The translations under genes were made by a program, and so were the position numbers. The notes under the pieces were generated by a model. It was not told where the DNA came from, made no database searches, and saw only the letters and a program-made list of their open reading frames with translations. 8,258 nucleotides of DNA. It comes from Nitrospirota bacterium. Lineage in GTDB: Bacteria; Nitrospirota; Nitrospiria; SBBL01; Manganitrophaceae. Where the stretch lies: positions 1 to 8,258 of the forward strand of contig JAHFEM010000060.1 of NCBI GenBank assembly GCA_023248505.1, given 5' to 3'. This document shows positions 1-6,657 of this stretch, piece by piece (the stretch's first letter is position 1; each line of letters opens with the position of its first letter).

Positions 1-928
1 CCACGGCGGCGCGGTTCCCTTCGACGGCGGTGACCGTGCCGGCCCGCTCGGCGAGGAAGAGGGTGAAGTTGCCGATCCCGCTGTAGAGTTCCAAGATCCG
101 GTCGTCCGGCGTCGGAGCGGACCAATCGAGGAGCGTTTCGATCAGGAGGTGGTTGACGGCGGGATTGACCTGCGAGAAGGCGCGCTCGCCGAGCAGGAGG
201 CGCTTCTCGCGGACGGTCTCGATCAGAAAATTCTCCCCGAAGACGTGCCAGCCCCGCCGGTTTCCGACGATCACCCCCTTCAACGGAAGCTCTTGCCGCG
301 CCGTCTCGTAGAAGCGCTCGCCCCGGTCGTGCGGAAACTGATCGCCGCGCAGAACGACCAAAAAGTCGCCGGAGGCAACTCCCTGCAATTCGATCTCTTC
401 GAGACGGTCGCGCTGAAGCGACCGGAGCATCGCTTCGATCGCCGCATTGAGCGGCGCAATCAAAAGCGGGCAGCGGTCGATCGAGACGATGTCGTGGCTC
501 TTCTGGCGATAGTAGCCGAGCTCGCCCCGTTCAACCTTGAGCTGCGCCCGCGTCCGGTAGTGAAAGGGGAGGGGAGAGGGAATGGGCGGAAGAAGATCAT
601 ACGAGACGATTTTTCCGATTCGCGCCAGGACCTCTCGCATCGCTTCGACCTTGTAGCGAAGCTGCGCCTCTTCCGGAAGATGCTGGAGCTGGCAGCCGCC
701 GCAGATCGTGAAGACGGGGCAGGGGGCTTCTCTCCGCTCGGGCGACGGGGTCCCGATCCGGACGATCTTCGCCTCGGCATACTCTTTCTTCTCCCGGACG
801 ATCTCCGCCTCGATTTGCTCGCCGGGGATCGTGAAGGGGACGAAGATCACCCGGCCTTCGTGCCGGGCCAAGCCGTCTCCGCCGTGGACGATCTTTTCGA
901 TTTGAAGGGGAAGAATGGGCTGGGGCAA
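1..928 (-). CDS. rlmD: 23S rRNA (uracil-C5)-methyltransferase, RlmD/TrmA family (3' end cut off by window)
   Basis: SAM-dependent RNA methyltransferase expected to convert a 23S rRNA uridine to 5-methyluridine in the cytoplasm. 309 residues are visible. An N-terminal TRAM-like domain (about 1-60, with IVHGGDGLAR at 13-22) is followed by the family's 4Fe-4S cysteines, CPVFTICGGC at 70-79 (C-x5-C-x2-C), with the fourth cysteine at about 153 (IDRCPL). Then come the FSQVNP motif (251-256) and the SAM-binding motif LELYSGIGNFT (279-289) followed by VTAVEGN. The catalytic cysteine region lies beyond base 1. The start chosen is TTG at 928-926. It is the only usual start codon between an in-frame stop at 976-974 and the conserved TRAM region, and it has AAAGG seven bases upstream. 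The ntrX stop is 10 bases upstream, so translation is probably coupled. RlmD is the best match among RlmC/RlmD/TrmA because of the Fe-S cysteines, but the exact target uridine is inferred. Confidence 0.9.
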   Translation of the reverse strand, partial: MPQPILPLQIEKIVHGGDGLARHEGRVIFVPFTIPGEQIEAEIVREKKEYAEAKIVRIGTPSPERREAPCPVFTICGGCQLQHLPEEAQLRYKVEAMREVLARIGKIVSYDLLPPIPSPLPFHYRTRAQLKVERGELGYYRQKSHDIVSIDRCPLLIAPLNAAIEAMLRSLQRDRLEEIELQGVASGDFLVVLRGDQFPHDRGERFYETARQELPLKGVIVGNRRGWHVFGENFLIETVREKRLLLGERAFSQVNPAVNHLLIETLLDWSAPTPDDRILELYSGIGNFTLFLAERAGTVTAVEGNRAAV

Positions 929-935
929 GATCGTG

Positions 936-940
936 CCTTT
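936..940 (-). promoter_or_regulatory. Ribosome binding site that decides the rlmD TTG start
   Basis: AAAGG sits 7 bases upstream of the TTG at 928-926 and overlaps the TAA stop of the upstream response regulator (941-939). It supports a TTG start immediately before the conserved TRAM domain, and it implies that ribosomes finishing ntrX can feed rlmD. Confidence 0.55.
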
Positions 941-2318
941 ACTCGCCTCCGGGCGCTTCGATGCCGAGGAACTTCATCTTGCGATAGAGGTAGGTTCGCT
1001 CGATCTGAAGGGCCTCCGCCGCCTGGTTGACGTTCCAGTGATTTTCCTGGAGCTTGGCGAGAATATATTTTTTCTCGAAGGCGTTGCGCGCCTCTTTGAG
1101 CGAGCCGGGGGCGGCTCCTTCGACCGGCGGAAAGGAGCTGTCTTCCGAGGAGAGCCCCTCGGTGATGAACTCGGGGAGATCTTGTGGGAGGATGGCCGAC
1201 GAGGGGACCATGATCATGAGCCGCTCGACAATATTTTTCAACTCGCGGACATTGCCCGGCCACTGATATCGCTTCAGCGCGGCGATCGCCTCCGGGGAAA
1301 AGCGCTTTGGCTTGATCCCCTGCTCCTGCGAGACCTCTTGGGTGAAGTGCTCCAGCAGCAGCGGGATATCCTCGGCCCGCTCCCGCAGCGGCGGGACATG
1401 AAGGGGAATCACATTGAGCCGGTAGTAAAGATCTTCCCGAAACGTCCCCTTCTTAATCTCCTCGGAGAGGTTTTTATTCGAGGCGGCGAGGACCCGAACA
1501 TCGACCTTCACCCGGTCGCTTCCGCCGACCCGGTAGAATTCCTGCTCCTGCAGCACCCGCAGCACCTTCGATTGCGTCGCCAGCGCCATGTCGCCGATCT
1601 CATCGAGAAAGAGGGTTCCCCCGTCGGCGAGCTCAAACTGTCCCTTCTTCTGGTGCTGCGCTCCGGTAAAAGCCCCCCGCTCGTGGCCGAAGAGCTCGCT
1701 CTCGATCAGGCTCTCCGGGATGGCGGCGCAGTTGATCTCCAGAAACGGCTGCGCGCGGCGCGGGCTGTTGTGATGGATCGCGTGGGCGACGAGCTCTTTC
1801 CCGGTGCCGTTTTCTCCCGAGATCAGAACGCGGCTTTGAGAGGGCCCGGCCATGTGGATCTGCTCCCGCAACCGGATCAATGCCGGACTGGCGCCGATCA
1901 TTTCATTCTTCTTCTCCACCAGCCGCTTGAGGGTGCGGTTTTCCTGCTGGAGCCGAGATTCGGTGAGGGCGTGTTTCACCATCAAAATTACTTTTTGAAG
2001 GGAGATCGGCTTCTCGATATAGTCGTAGGCGCCGAGCTTGATCGCCTCGACGGCGGTTTCGATCGAGCCGTGGCCCGACATCATGATGACGACCAGATCG
2101 GGATAGTGGATCCTGAGCCGCTTGAGGGTCTCGATTCCGTCCGGCTCCGGCATCCAGATATCGAGCAGAACCACCGCCGGCGGCTGCGATTGAACCTGGC
2201 GAATCGCCGCCGCCCCGTTCTCGGCGGTGACCACGGCATACCCCTCGTCCATCAAGACCCCCGAGAGGGTGGAGAGAATCGCCGGCTCATCATCTACGAT
2301 CAAGATATTTTCAGACAT
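939..2318 (-). CDS. ntrX: NtrX-like sigma-54-dependent response regulator
   Basis: 459-residue cytoplasmic transcriptional activator of the NtrC family. The receiver domain (about 1-120) has the acidic pair D9/D10, phospho-acceptor D53 (LLDIWMP), switch S81 and K103. Its SGHGSIETAVEAIKLGAYDYIEKP-type stretch (81-104) is characteristic of NtrX. The AAA+ domain (about 140-375) has Walker A GENGTGKE (168-175), an intact GAFTGA sigma-54 contact loop (215-220) and Walker B GGTLFLDE (233-240). A Fis-type helix-turn-helix ends the protein (about 410-455, NQAAEALQIERTYLYRKMKFLGI region). I start at ATG 2318, with AGGAA six bases upstream. A TTG two codons earlier is possible but badly spaced. The gene follows its presumed cognate kinase ntrY by 74 bases and ends 10 bases before rlmD. 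The NtrX assignment rests on the receiver sequence and the NtrY neighbour. Its target promoters are unknown. Confidence 0.93.
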   Translation of the reverse strand: MSENILIVDDEPAILSTLSGVLMDEGYAVVTAENGAAAIRQVQSQPPAVVLLDIWMPEPDGIETLKRLRIHYPDLVVIMMSGHGSIETAVEAIKLGAYDYIEKPISLQKVILMVKHALTESRLQQENRTLKRLVEKKNEMIGASPALIRLREQIHMAGPSQSRVLISGENGTGKELVAHAIHHNSPRRAQPFLEINCAAIPESLIESELFGHERGAFTGAQHQKKGQFELADGGTLFLDEIGDMALATQSKVLRVLQEQEFYRVGGSDRVKVDVRVLAASNKNLSEEIKKGTFREDLYYRLNVIPLHVPPLRERAEDIPLLLEHFTQEVSQEQGIKPKRFSPEAIAALKRYQWPGNVRELKNIVERLMIMVPSSAILPQDLPEFITEGLSSEDSSFPPVEGAAPGSLKEARNAFEKKYILAKLQENHWNVNQAAEALQIERTYLYRKMKFLGIEAPGGE

Positions 2319-2324
2319 ATTCAA

Positions 2325-2329
2325 TTCCT
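2325..2329 (-). promoter_or_regulatory. Ribosome binding site fixing the ntrX ATG
   Basis: AGGAA is followed by a 6-base spacer and ATG at 2318-2316. This favours MSENILIVDD as the N-terminus over the TTG at 2324, which overlaps the end of the spacer region. It lies 7 bases below the foot of the intergenic stem-loop at 2336-2380. Confidence 0.6.
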
Positions 2330-2335
2330 AAGTGA

Positions 2336-2380
2336 CGTGAGGCCTAAGGTCAAAAGCTTCAAATTCTTTTACCCCTCACG
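2336..2380 (-). other. Intergenic stem-loop between ntrY and ntrX
   Basis: The outer arms, CGTGAGG and CCTCACG (7 bp, 2374-2380 with 2336-2342), are perfect complements. The inner arms, GGTAAAAG (2366-2373) and CTTTTGACC (2348-2356), pair over 8 bp with one bulged base. A 5-base bulge (2343-2347) lies between the two stems on one side only, and the loop is 9 bases (2357-2365). In the ntrX sense the hairpin is followed by UCACUUAGG, not a run of U, so it is not a canonical intrinsic terminator. It stands entirely between the ntrY stop and the ntrX ribosome binding site. It could be an RNA stability or processing element, a partial attenuator or a protein-binding dyad. Function is not shown. 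Confidence 0.55.
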
Positions 2381-2392
2381 CTTCTTCTCTTT

Positions 2393-4612
2393 CTAAACGG
2401 GAAACTCCACAACAAAAGTGGTTCCTTTCGGCTGCCGCGGGACGGCGCGGATCTGGCCGTTGTGATCCATGACGATGCGATTGACGATCGCCAGTCCCAG
2501 CCCGCTTCCGGTCTTTTTCCTGGAGAAGTAGGGGAGAAAGAGCTTGTCGAGATCATCCGGGGAGATGCCCGATCCCTCGTCGGCCACCTCGATGCGGACC
2601 TTCTGTTGCGCATCGTCGTAGCTGCTGGTGATGCTCAGATCTCCCTGGCGATTCATCGCTTCCACGGCGTTCTCGAAGAGGTTTACGAAGACCCGCTTGA
2701 TCTGTTCGCGGTCAAGATTGAGCGGCGGGACGGTTTCATCGAAGTGCGCGGAAATGGCGACATCTTTATGCGCCGACTGATAGAGGGCGATCACCTCTTT
2801 TAAAATCGGATCGATCTTCTGCAGCGTCGGCCGGGGGGCCGGCATCCGGGCGAAGTTTGAGAATTCGTCGACGAGATTCTTGAGGTCGTGAACTTCGTTG
2901 ATCACGATCCGCGTCGACTCATCGAATATCTTATCAAAACCGTCCGAATGCTCAAAGTACTTTTTTCGGAGCCGCTCCGTGGAAAGTTGGATCGGGGTGA
3001 GCGGGTTTTTGATCTCGTGTGCGATCCGCTGGGCCACCTCCTGCCAGGTGGCGAGCTTCTGCGCCCGGATCAATTCGGTCAGGTCGTCAAAGACGATCAC
3101 CCCCCCTCCGAGAAAGCGCTGATCCTTCCCTTGCAGCAAGGAGACGGCGGTCCGCAGGGTGAGGGACTTTTTCCGAACTTCGAGATAAAGCTGCTCCTCC
3201 AGGGCCGTTTTTTTGAGCCGGTGAATCTTGTTCAAGAGGTCGGCCATCGGCGCCATTTTTCGGCCGGAGAAAAACGGAATGTACTCCTCTCCGACCGCTT
3301 CGGTCGCCCGGATGTTGAGGATCTGCTCCGCCGAGGGGTTGAAGGTGGTGATGATCCCCTTCTCGTCTACCGAGATGACCCCGGCGGCGATGTTCTGGAG
3401 AATCCCCTCCGTGTAGGCCCGTCGGCTTTCGATCTCCCGATTCGACTCGGTGAGGGAACGGTTGGCCTCCTTGACCTTTTCTTGGGTCTGCTTGAGATCG
3501 GCCGTCATCTTGTTGAAGGAGTCGACCAAGACCCCCAGCTCGTCGTTCGCCTGGACGTCGATTTGAACTTCCAGGTTCCCCTGCGCCACCGCTTCGGTCC
3601 CCTCTGCGAGTTTCTGAAGCGGGATCGTAATCCCCCGCGCGAGGTAGAGGCCGAACCAGGTTGCCGAGAAGATAATCAGAAGGAGGATGATGAAAAACGA
3701 GAGGATATAGCTCCCCTTGATCGGATTCTTAAAGGCTTTGAGCTGCTTGTAATCTTCGAGGGCTTTTTTGATCTCTTCCATTTTCCCGACCAGGGCGGGG
3801 GGGATGAGGGAGTCGACCACGAGAAGGGCCACCACGCGCTCGTTCGATTTGAGGGGAAGGATCCCCCGGATCAGGTCTCCTCGATGGGTCGATTGTATCG
3901 TCGTAATCGGTTTGGCAACGCTCAAGGCCCGTTGAAGAAGATCGGTGGGAGGGAAGGGAGAATCGGCCAAACGGATATCGGAGGCCCCCTTCACGCTGGA
4001 GGCGAAGCGTTGAAAACCGGGGGTGAAGAGATGGATCGCCTCCACGCCGTACTCCTTCTGTTTCGCTTCCAGGCTCCGGACCAATTCTTCATAAGGGCCT
4101 TCGAGGAGGTTCCGCTCTTGGATGGATCGCCCCGCCTGCACCGTCAGCATCGCAATGCTCTCTTGACTCTTCTGGTAGTACACCTGCGCCACCTCCAGCG
4201 ATTGGCTGAGGGACTTCTCCACCTGAATCGAGAACCAATTCTCAATGCTGCTGGTCAAAAGACCGCTGGCGACGATAAAGAGAAGGAAAGAGGGGATCAT
4301 CGAGAGGCCGATAAAAGCGGCGACCAGCTTGCTCTTGAAGCTCGATCGCTTCGGCTGTTGCCTCCGTTCGAAATAAAGCTTGATGAGGTTGCGGGAGAGA
4401 AGCAGGATGAGGAGAATGGCGAGGGTGATGTTGACGTTGACCAGCGTGAGAACCAGAATATTGGTCGAGAAAAGAGCGGGCCCTTCGACCCCTCTGAAAA
4501 AGAGAACGGTCAGGGAAACCGAAAGCGCCAAAAAGAAGGCGGTGATCAGAACGGGACGAAAGCTCCCCTTCGATTTCGGCGGCGGTGTTTTTTCAGTATT
4601 CGATCGATTCAT
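2393..4612 (-). CDS. ntrY: NtrY-like membrane sensor histidine kinase
   Basis: 739-residue inner-membrane kinase with the NtrY layout. Hydrophobic segments lie at about 21-39, 51-73 and 97-119. A large extracytoplasmic region (about 120-300) is followed by a fourth segment (about 301-325). Next come HAMP (about 322-375, with PLQKLAEGTEAVAQGNL), a PAS domain (about 400-510, GILQNIAAGVISVDEKG onward), and HisKA with H532 in AHEIKNPLTP. The HATPase domain has the N box NLFENAVEA (644-652), G1 DEGSG (678-682), F box FLPYFSRKK and G2 GSGLGL (702-707). It should autophosphorylate H532 and pass phosphate to D53 of the NtrX encoded next. All catalytic motifs look intact. ATG 4612 is the only in-frame start upstream of the first hydrophobic segment, but it has no convincing Shine-Dalgarno, so expression may be modest or coupled. 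In other bacteria NtrYX affects nitrogen metabolism, redox/respiration or envelope properties. The signal here cannot be read from the sequence. Confidence 0.93.
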   Translation of the reverse strand: MNRSNTEKTPPPKSKGSFRPVLITAFFLALSVSLTVLFFRGVEGPALFSTNILVLTLVNVNITLAILLILLLSRNLIKLYFERRQQPKRSSFKSKLVAAFIGLSMIPSFLLFIVASGLLTSSIENWFSIQVEKSLSQSLEVAQVYYQKSQESIAMLTVQAGRSIQERNLLEGPYEELVRSLEAKQKEYGVEAIHLFTPGFQRFASSVKGASDIRLADSPFPPTDLLQRALSVAKPITTIQSTHRGDLIRGILPLKSNERVVALLVVDSLIPPALVGKMEEIKKALEDYKQLKAFKNPIKGSYILSFFIILLLIIFSATWFGLYLARGITIPLQKLAEGTEAVAQGNLEVQIDVQANDELGVLVDSFNKMTADLKQTQEKVKEANRSLTESNREIESRRAYTEGILQNIAAGVISVDEKGIITTFNPSAEQILNIRATEAVGEEYIPFFSGRKMAPMADLLNKIHRLKKTALEEQLYLEVRKKSLTLRTAVSLLQGKDQRFLGGGVIVFDDLTELIRAQKLATWQEVAQRIAHEIKNPLTPIQLSTERLRKKYFEHSDGFDKIFDESTRIVINEVHDLKNLVDEFSNFARMPAPRPTLQKIDPILKEVIALYQSAHKDVAISAHFDETVPPLNLDREQIKRVFVNLFENAVEAMNRQGDLSITSSYDDAQQKVRIEVADEGSGISPDDLDKLFLPYFSRKKTGSGLGLAIVNRIVMDHNGQIRAVPRQPKGTTFVVEFPV

Positions 4613-4652
4613 GGTCTTGTCGTCGATAGACGGCCCGTTTTCTCCGTTTATG

Positions 4653-4675
4653 CAAGGGAGGGGAAGTCTCCCTTG
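4653..4675 (-). other. Intergenic inverted repeat between the DUF4390 gene and ntrY
   Basis: Perfect 8-bp arms CAAGGGAG and CTCCCTTG (4653-4660 and 4668-4675) flank a 7-base loop. The hairpin begins 4 bases after the DUF4390 stop codon (4682-4680). Neither side carries a U-tract (the downstream side in the ntrY direction reads CATAAACGG), so it is unlikely to be a complete intrinsic terminator. It may protect the 3' end of the upstream message, attenuate read-through into ntrY or be a processing site. Confidence 0.5.
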
Positions 4676-4679
4676 ACGG

Positions 4680-5267
4680 TTATCCTCCCCTGTTGATCGA
4701 GAGTATATCGGAATCGGCCCAGGGGGTGTCGAGTTCCAGAAAGGGAATGAAGAAGAGAAAGTAGTTCACATAGAAAGGAAGCTTGGCCGCCTTCATCTGT
4801 GATTTGACGCTGACGTAATAGCGGTTGCGCGACTTCAGAAAGCTGATCGGCGCGAGCGGCACATGATCGATCTTGGCAACGAGCCGTTTCATCGTCTCGA
4901 TGTCGTCCACCGTGCTCTCCACCACCCGTTCTCCGTCCGTCTGGATAATCGCGTACTTTTTCTTGAGCGTATCGTATTTCACGGTGTAGCGGATTGTTCT
5001 CGCCAGCACCTCTTCGTCAAACCAGCTCTTCTGTTTTCGCTTCAAAAGGAGGTAGTAGTAGAAGTCCTTCGGAATGCCGTCCTGGATGTCGTTGATGATC
5101 TCCCGGCTGAATCCGTCCACCAACTCCGCCGAGACGACGATCTCCTGATTGATTATTTCGGTTGTGACTTTCTTAATCCGCTCCGGGCCCGCGGCAAAGG
5201 GCTGCGCAGGGGCGAGGAACAGAACCAGAAGAAGGAGGAAGGCGGTCCAGGATGCTCTTTTCATCAT
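4680..5267 (-). CDS. Exported DUF4390 family protein
   Basis: 195-residue protein of unknown biochemical function. The ATG at 5267 opens MMKRASWTAFLLLLVLFLAP, a typical Sec signal peptide with likely cleavage after A25 or A26 (PFA-AG). This start is preferred over the longer open frame to 5408, whose extra residues only overlap the upstream protease gene and would bury the signal peptide. A second ATG follows directly (5264). The mature part (about 169 residues) is rich in beta-type alternation, with basic and aromatic stretches (FYYYLLLKRKQKSWFDEE) and a YD-K-Y segment (VKYDTLKKKYAI). It ends with a hydrophobic segment (YVNYFLFFIPFLEL) before DTPWADSDIL, a pattern I recognise as DUF4390. It starts 4 bases after the metalloprotease stop and lacks a strong ribosome binding site, which indicates translational coupling. 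DUF4390 genes are known next to ntrY in several proteobacteria, so it may act with that kinase. That role is inferred. Confidence 0.85.
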   Translation of the reverse strand: MMKRASWTAFLLLLVLFLAPAQPFAAGPERIKKVTTEIINQEIVVSAELVDGFSREIINDIQDGIPKDFYYYLLLKRKQKSWFDEEVLARTIRYTVKYDTLKKKYAIIQTDGERVVESTVDDIETMKRLVAKIDHVPLAPISFLKSRNRYYVSVKSQMKAAKLPFYVNYFLFFIPFLELDTPWADSDILSINRGG

Positions 5268-5271
5268 ACGG

Positions 5272-6627
5272 TTATCGGAATCCCATTTCTTTTTGCCACT
5301 CCGTCTGGAAATCGGCGTAGGAGATGAGAAAGACCTGTTCAAACGCTTCGGGGAATGGGGCATCGTGCGCCAATCCCTCCAAAAGGAGTTTGATCCTAAA
5401 GAAACCATAGCGATCGATCAGATAGGCGGTTGCAGAGCGGCTTTCCGCGTAAGCCTGCCGAGCGGTCGGTTCATCGTACGTCATGAAAGAGCCGTGGAGC
5501 CGATCGAGCGGGAGAAGCGGAGACATCAGGCGATCTTGACCGTCCCTTCCTCCTTCTTCGAAGTAGAGGGCCAACCCTTCGTTCAGCCAGGTTGGGGTCT
5601 TGCCGTGTGAGAGTTGGTGAACGAGCGCATGGGTGAATTCGTGATAGATCACTTTTTTCAACAAGGCTTCATCTTCGATCGAGCCCCCGATCGGAAGGTG
5701 GATTCTACCATCAAAGAGGGCCTTTGTCCAAGCGGGACTTTGGGTCACGTCCCGAAAGAGCTGATCGGTGTAGAGGACGGCCAAGATGGTCCGGTCAGGA
5801 TAGTAGGAGAAGGTCTTTCCGATCTCCTGATAGGCCCCTTCCAGCAGGTCGATCACCCTGCGGGCGCGATCTTCTTCCTCCCGTCCTTCGAAAAGAAGGC
5901 TGAAGTGGCGCGTCTCCTCCTGCTGGAAGCGGGAGAAGAGCCGATGCTCCCGTCTCATTCTCTCCAGCCGCGCCGCCAGCGGGAGATCTCCCGGATCGAG
6001 CCGGGAGGCTTTTTCCCAGGCGCCGATGGCTTTCTCGAACTCATTTCGGCCCTCGTAGATCTCCCCGAGCAGCTTGTGGGCGATCGCCTGCTCCGGATCG
6101 TATGCCATTCCGGTTTCCACTGCTCGAAGGGCCTCTTCTTCCCTTTGCTGGCGATGGAGTGAAACGGCTTCCCCGAAATAGAAGGCGGCTTCCCCGTCGA
6201 AGCGCTCGATCGAGGCTTTGAAGTGAGGCTCCGCCTCGGCGAAAGCGTTTTTCCGGATGGCCTCCCATCCGAGTTGGGCATGCGCCCGGGCGACATTTTG
6301 GCGAAAAGCGACCTCCTCCGGCCGGAGGGCCAGGGCTTGTGTAAAGAGATCGAGCGCCTCCTGGTAGCGTCCCTCACGGAAGAGGGCAATTCCCCTCTCG
6401 TTGAGGGCGGTCCAGGGGGATATCCCTCGATCCGAGGGGGAAGGAGGCGGGGCGCCGGGGCCGGGAAGGGCGCTTCGGGGGATGCGCAGATCCAGCGAAG
6501 GGGACGATGAATCGATGGCCCCCCCCTTCCCCTGGAAGGGGATCTCTTTCTGCGAGGGGAGGATGAAATAGAAGAGAAGGATCCCGATTCCGAGGAGGAG
6601 CCATCCATCTTTTTTAAAGCGTTGCAT
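5272..6627 (-). CDS. Membrane-anchored TPR protein with C-terminal gluzincin (peptidase MA-like) domain
   Basis: 451 residues. An N-terminal anchor (about 9-24, WLLLGIGILLFYFIL) follows a short basic stretch, so the bulk should lie on the periplasmic side. A Pro/Ser/Gly-rich linker (about 30-70) leads to several tetratricopeptide repeats (about 74-215, for example ALFREGRYQEALDLFTQAL and IAHKLLGEIYEGRNEFEKA). The C-terminal half (about 238-451) resembles peptidase MA-like metallohydrolases. It carries HEFTH at 329-333 (zinc ligands H329 and H333, catalytic E330), and WLNEGLALYFE at 347-357 supplies the probable third ligand E350. The active site therefore appears intact. Substrate is unknown. 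ATG 6627 has AGGGA four bases upstream. The gene lies 30 bases after an Omp85 gene and 4 bases before the DUF4390 gene. The pairing of TPR and metalloprotease with outer-membrane assembly recalls BepA, but this is not an M48 protein by layout, and the analogy is inference. Confidence 0.88.
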   Translation of the reverse strand: MQRFKKDGWLLLGIGILLFYFILPSQKEIPFQGKGGAIDSSSPSLDLRIPRSALPGPGAPPPSPSDRGISPWTALNERGIALFREGRYQEALDLFTQALALRPEEVAFRQNVARAHAQLGWEAIRKNAFAEAEPHFKASIERFDGEAAFYFGEAVSLHRQQREEEALRAVETGMAYDPEQAIAHKLLGEIYEGRNEFEKAIGAWEKASRLDPGDLPLAARLERMRREHRLFSRFQQEETRHFSLLFEGREEEDRARRVIDLLEGAYQEIGKTFSYYPDRTILAVLYTDQLFRDVTQSPAWTKALFDGRIHLPIGGSIEDEALLKKVIYHEFTHALVHQLSHGKTPTWLNEGLALYFEEGGRDGQDRLMSPLLPLDRLHGSFMTYDEPTARQAYAESRSATAYLIDRYGFFRIKLLLEGLAHDAPFPEAFEQVFLISYADFQTEWQKEMGFR

Positions 6628-6631
6628 CGGT

Positions 6632-6636
6632 TCCCT
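6632..6636 (-). promoter_or_regulatory. Ribosome binding site of the TPR-metalloprotease gene
   Basis: AGGGA lies 4 bases upstream of ATG 6627-6625 (AGGGAACCGATG), inside the 30-base gap after the Omp85 stop at 6660-6658. It supports the start chosen just ahead of the membrane anchor. Confidence 0.5.
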
Positions 6637-6657
6637 GAAGAGGTCGCTCCGATTTTT

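Noticed and set aside
149..1030. 293-codon open frame on the plus strand at the left edge
   Set aside because: It is antisense to the methyltransferase, whose Fe-S and SAM motifs are clear on the minus strand.
1281..1290. GGCGATCGCC palindrome and other GATCG-rich words
   Set aside because: They lie inside coding sequence, are scattered and match common codon pairs. No array or phased repeat was seen.
2319..2392. Internal promoter search ahead of ntrX (TTGAAG and TTGACC candidates)
   Set aside because: No convincing -10 element at the right spacing and no sigma-54 GG/GC pair. The sequence is better explained as the arms of the stem-loop.
915..2396. 493-codon open frame on the plus strand opposite ntrX
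   Set aside because: Mirror image of the conserved NtrX coding sequence, with no domain, no signal and no plausible ribosome binding site. Treated as a shadow.
4593..4655. Possible 20-codon TTG-started leader frame overlapping the ntrY start
   Set aside because: A basic short peptide can be read (starting LHKRRKR), but there is no well-spaced ribosome binding site and no regulatory codon pattern. Probably chance.
4613..4679. Promoter search ahead of ntrY (TTGCAT at 4655-4650 as a -35 box)
   Set aside because: No acceptable -10 hexamer lies 16-18 bases away, so no promoter is called.
2888..4696. 602-codon open frame on the plus strand opposite ntrY
   Set aside because: The translation is a low-complexity mix of Arg, Gly, Glu and Asp with no recognisable domain. 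It lies opposite a clearly conserved kinase, and such long antisense frames are expected from GC-rich codon usage.
5268..5408. N-terminal extension of the DUF4390 frame upstream of its signal peptide
   Set aside because: The extra 47 codons lie within the C-terminal coding part of the metalloprotease in another frame, and they would place 47 Ser/Arg-rich residues ahead of the signal peptide. ATG 5267 is far more plausible.
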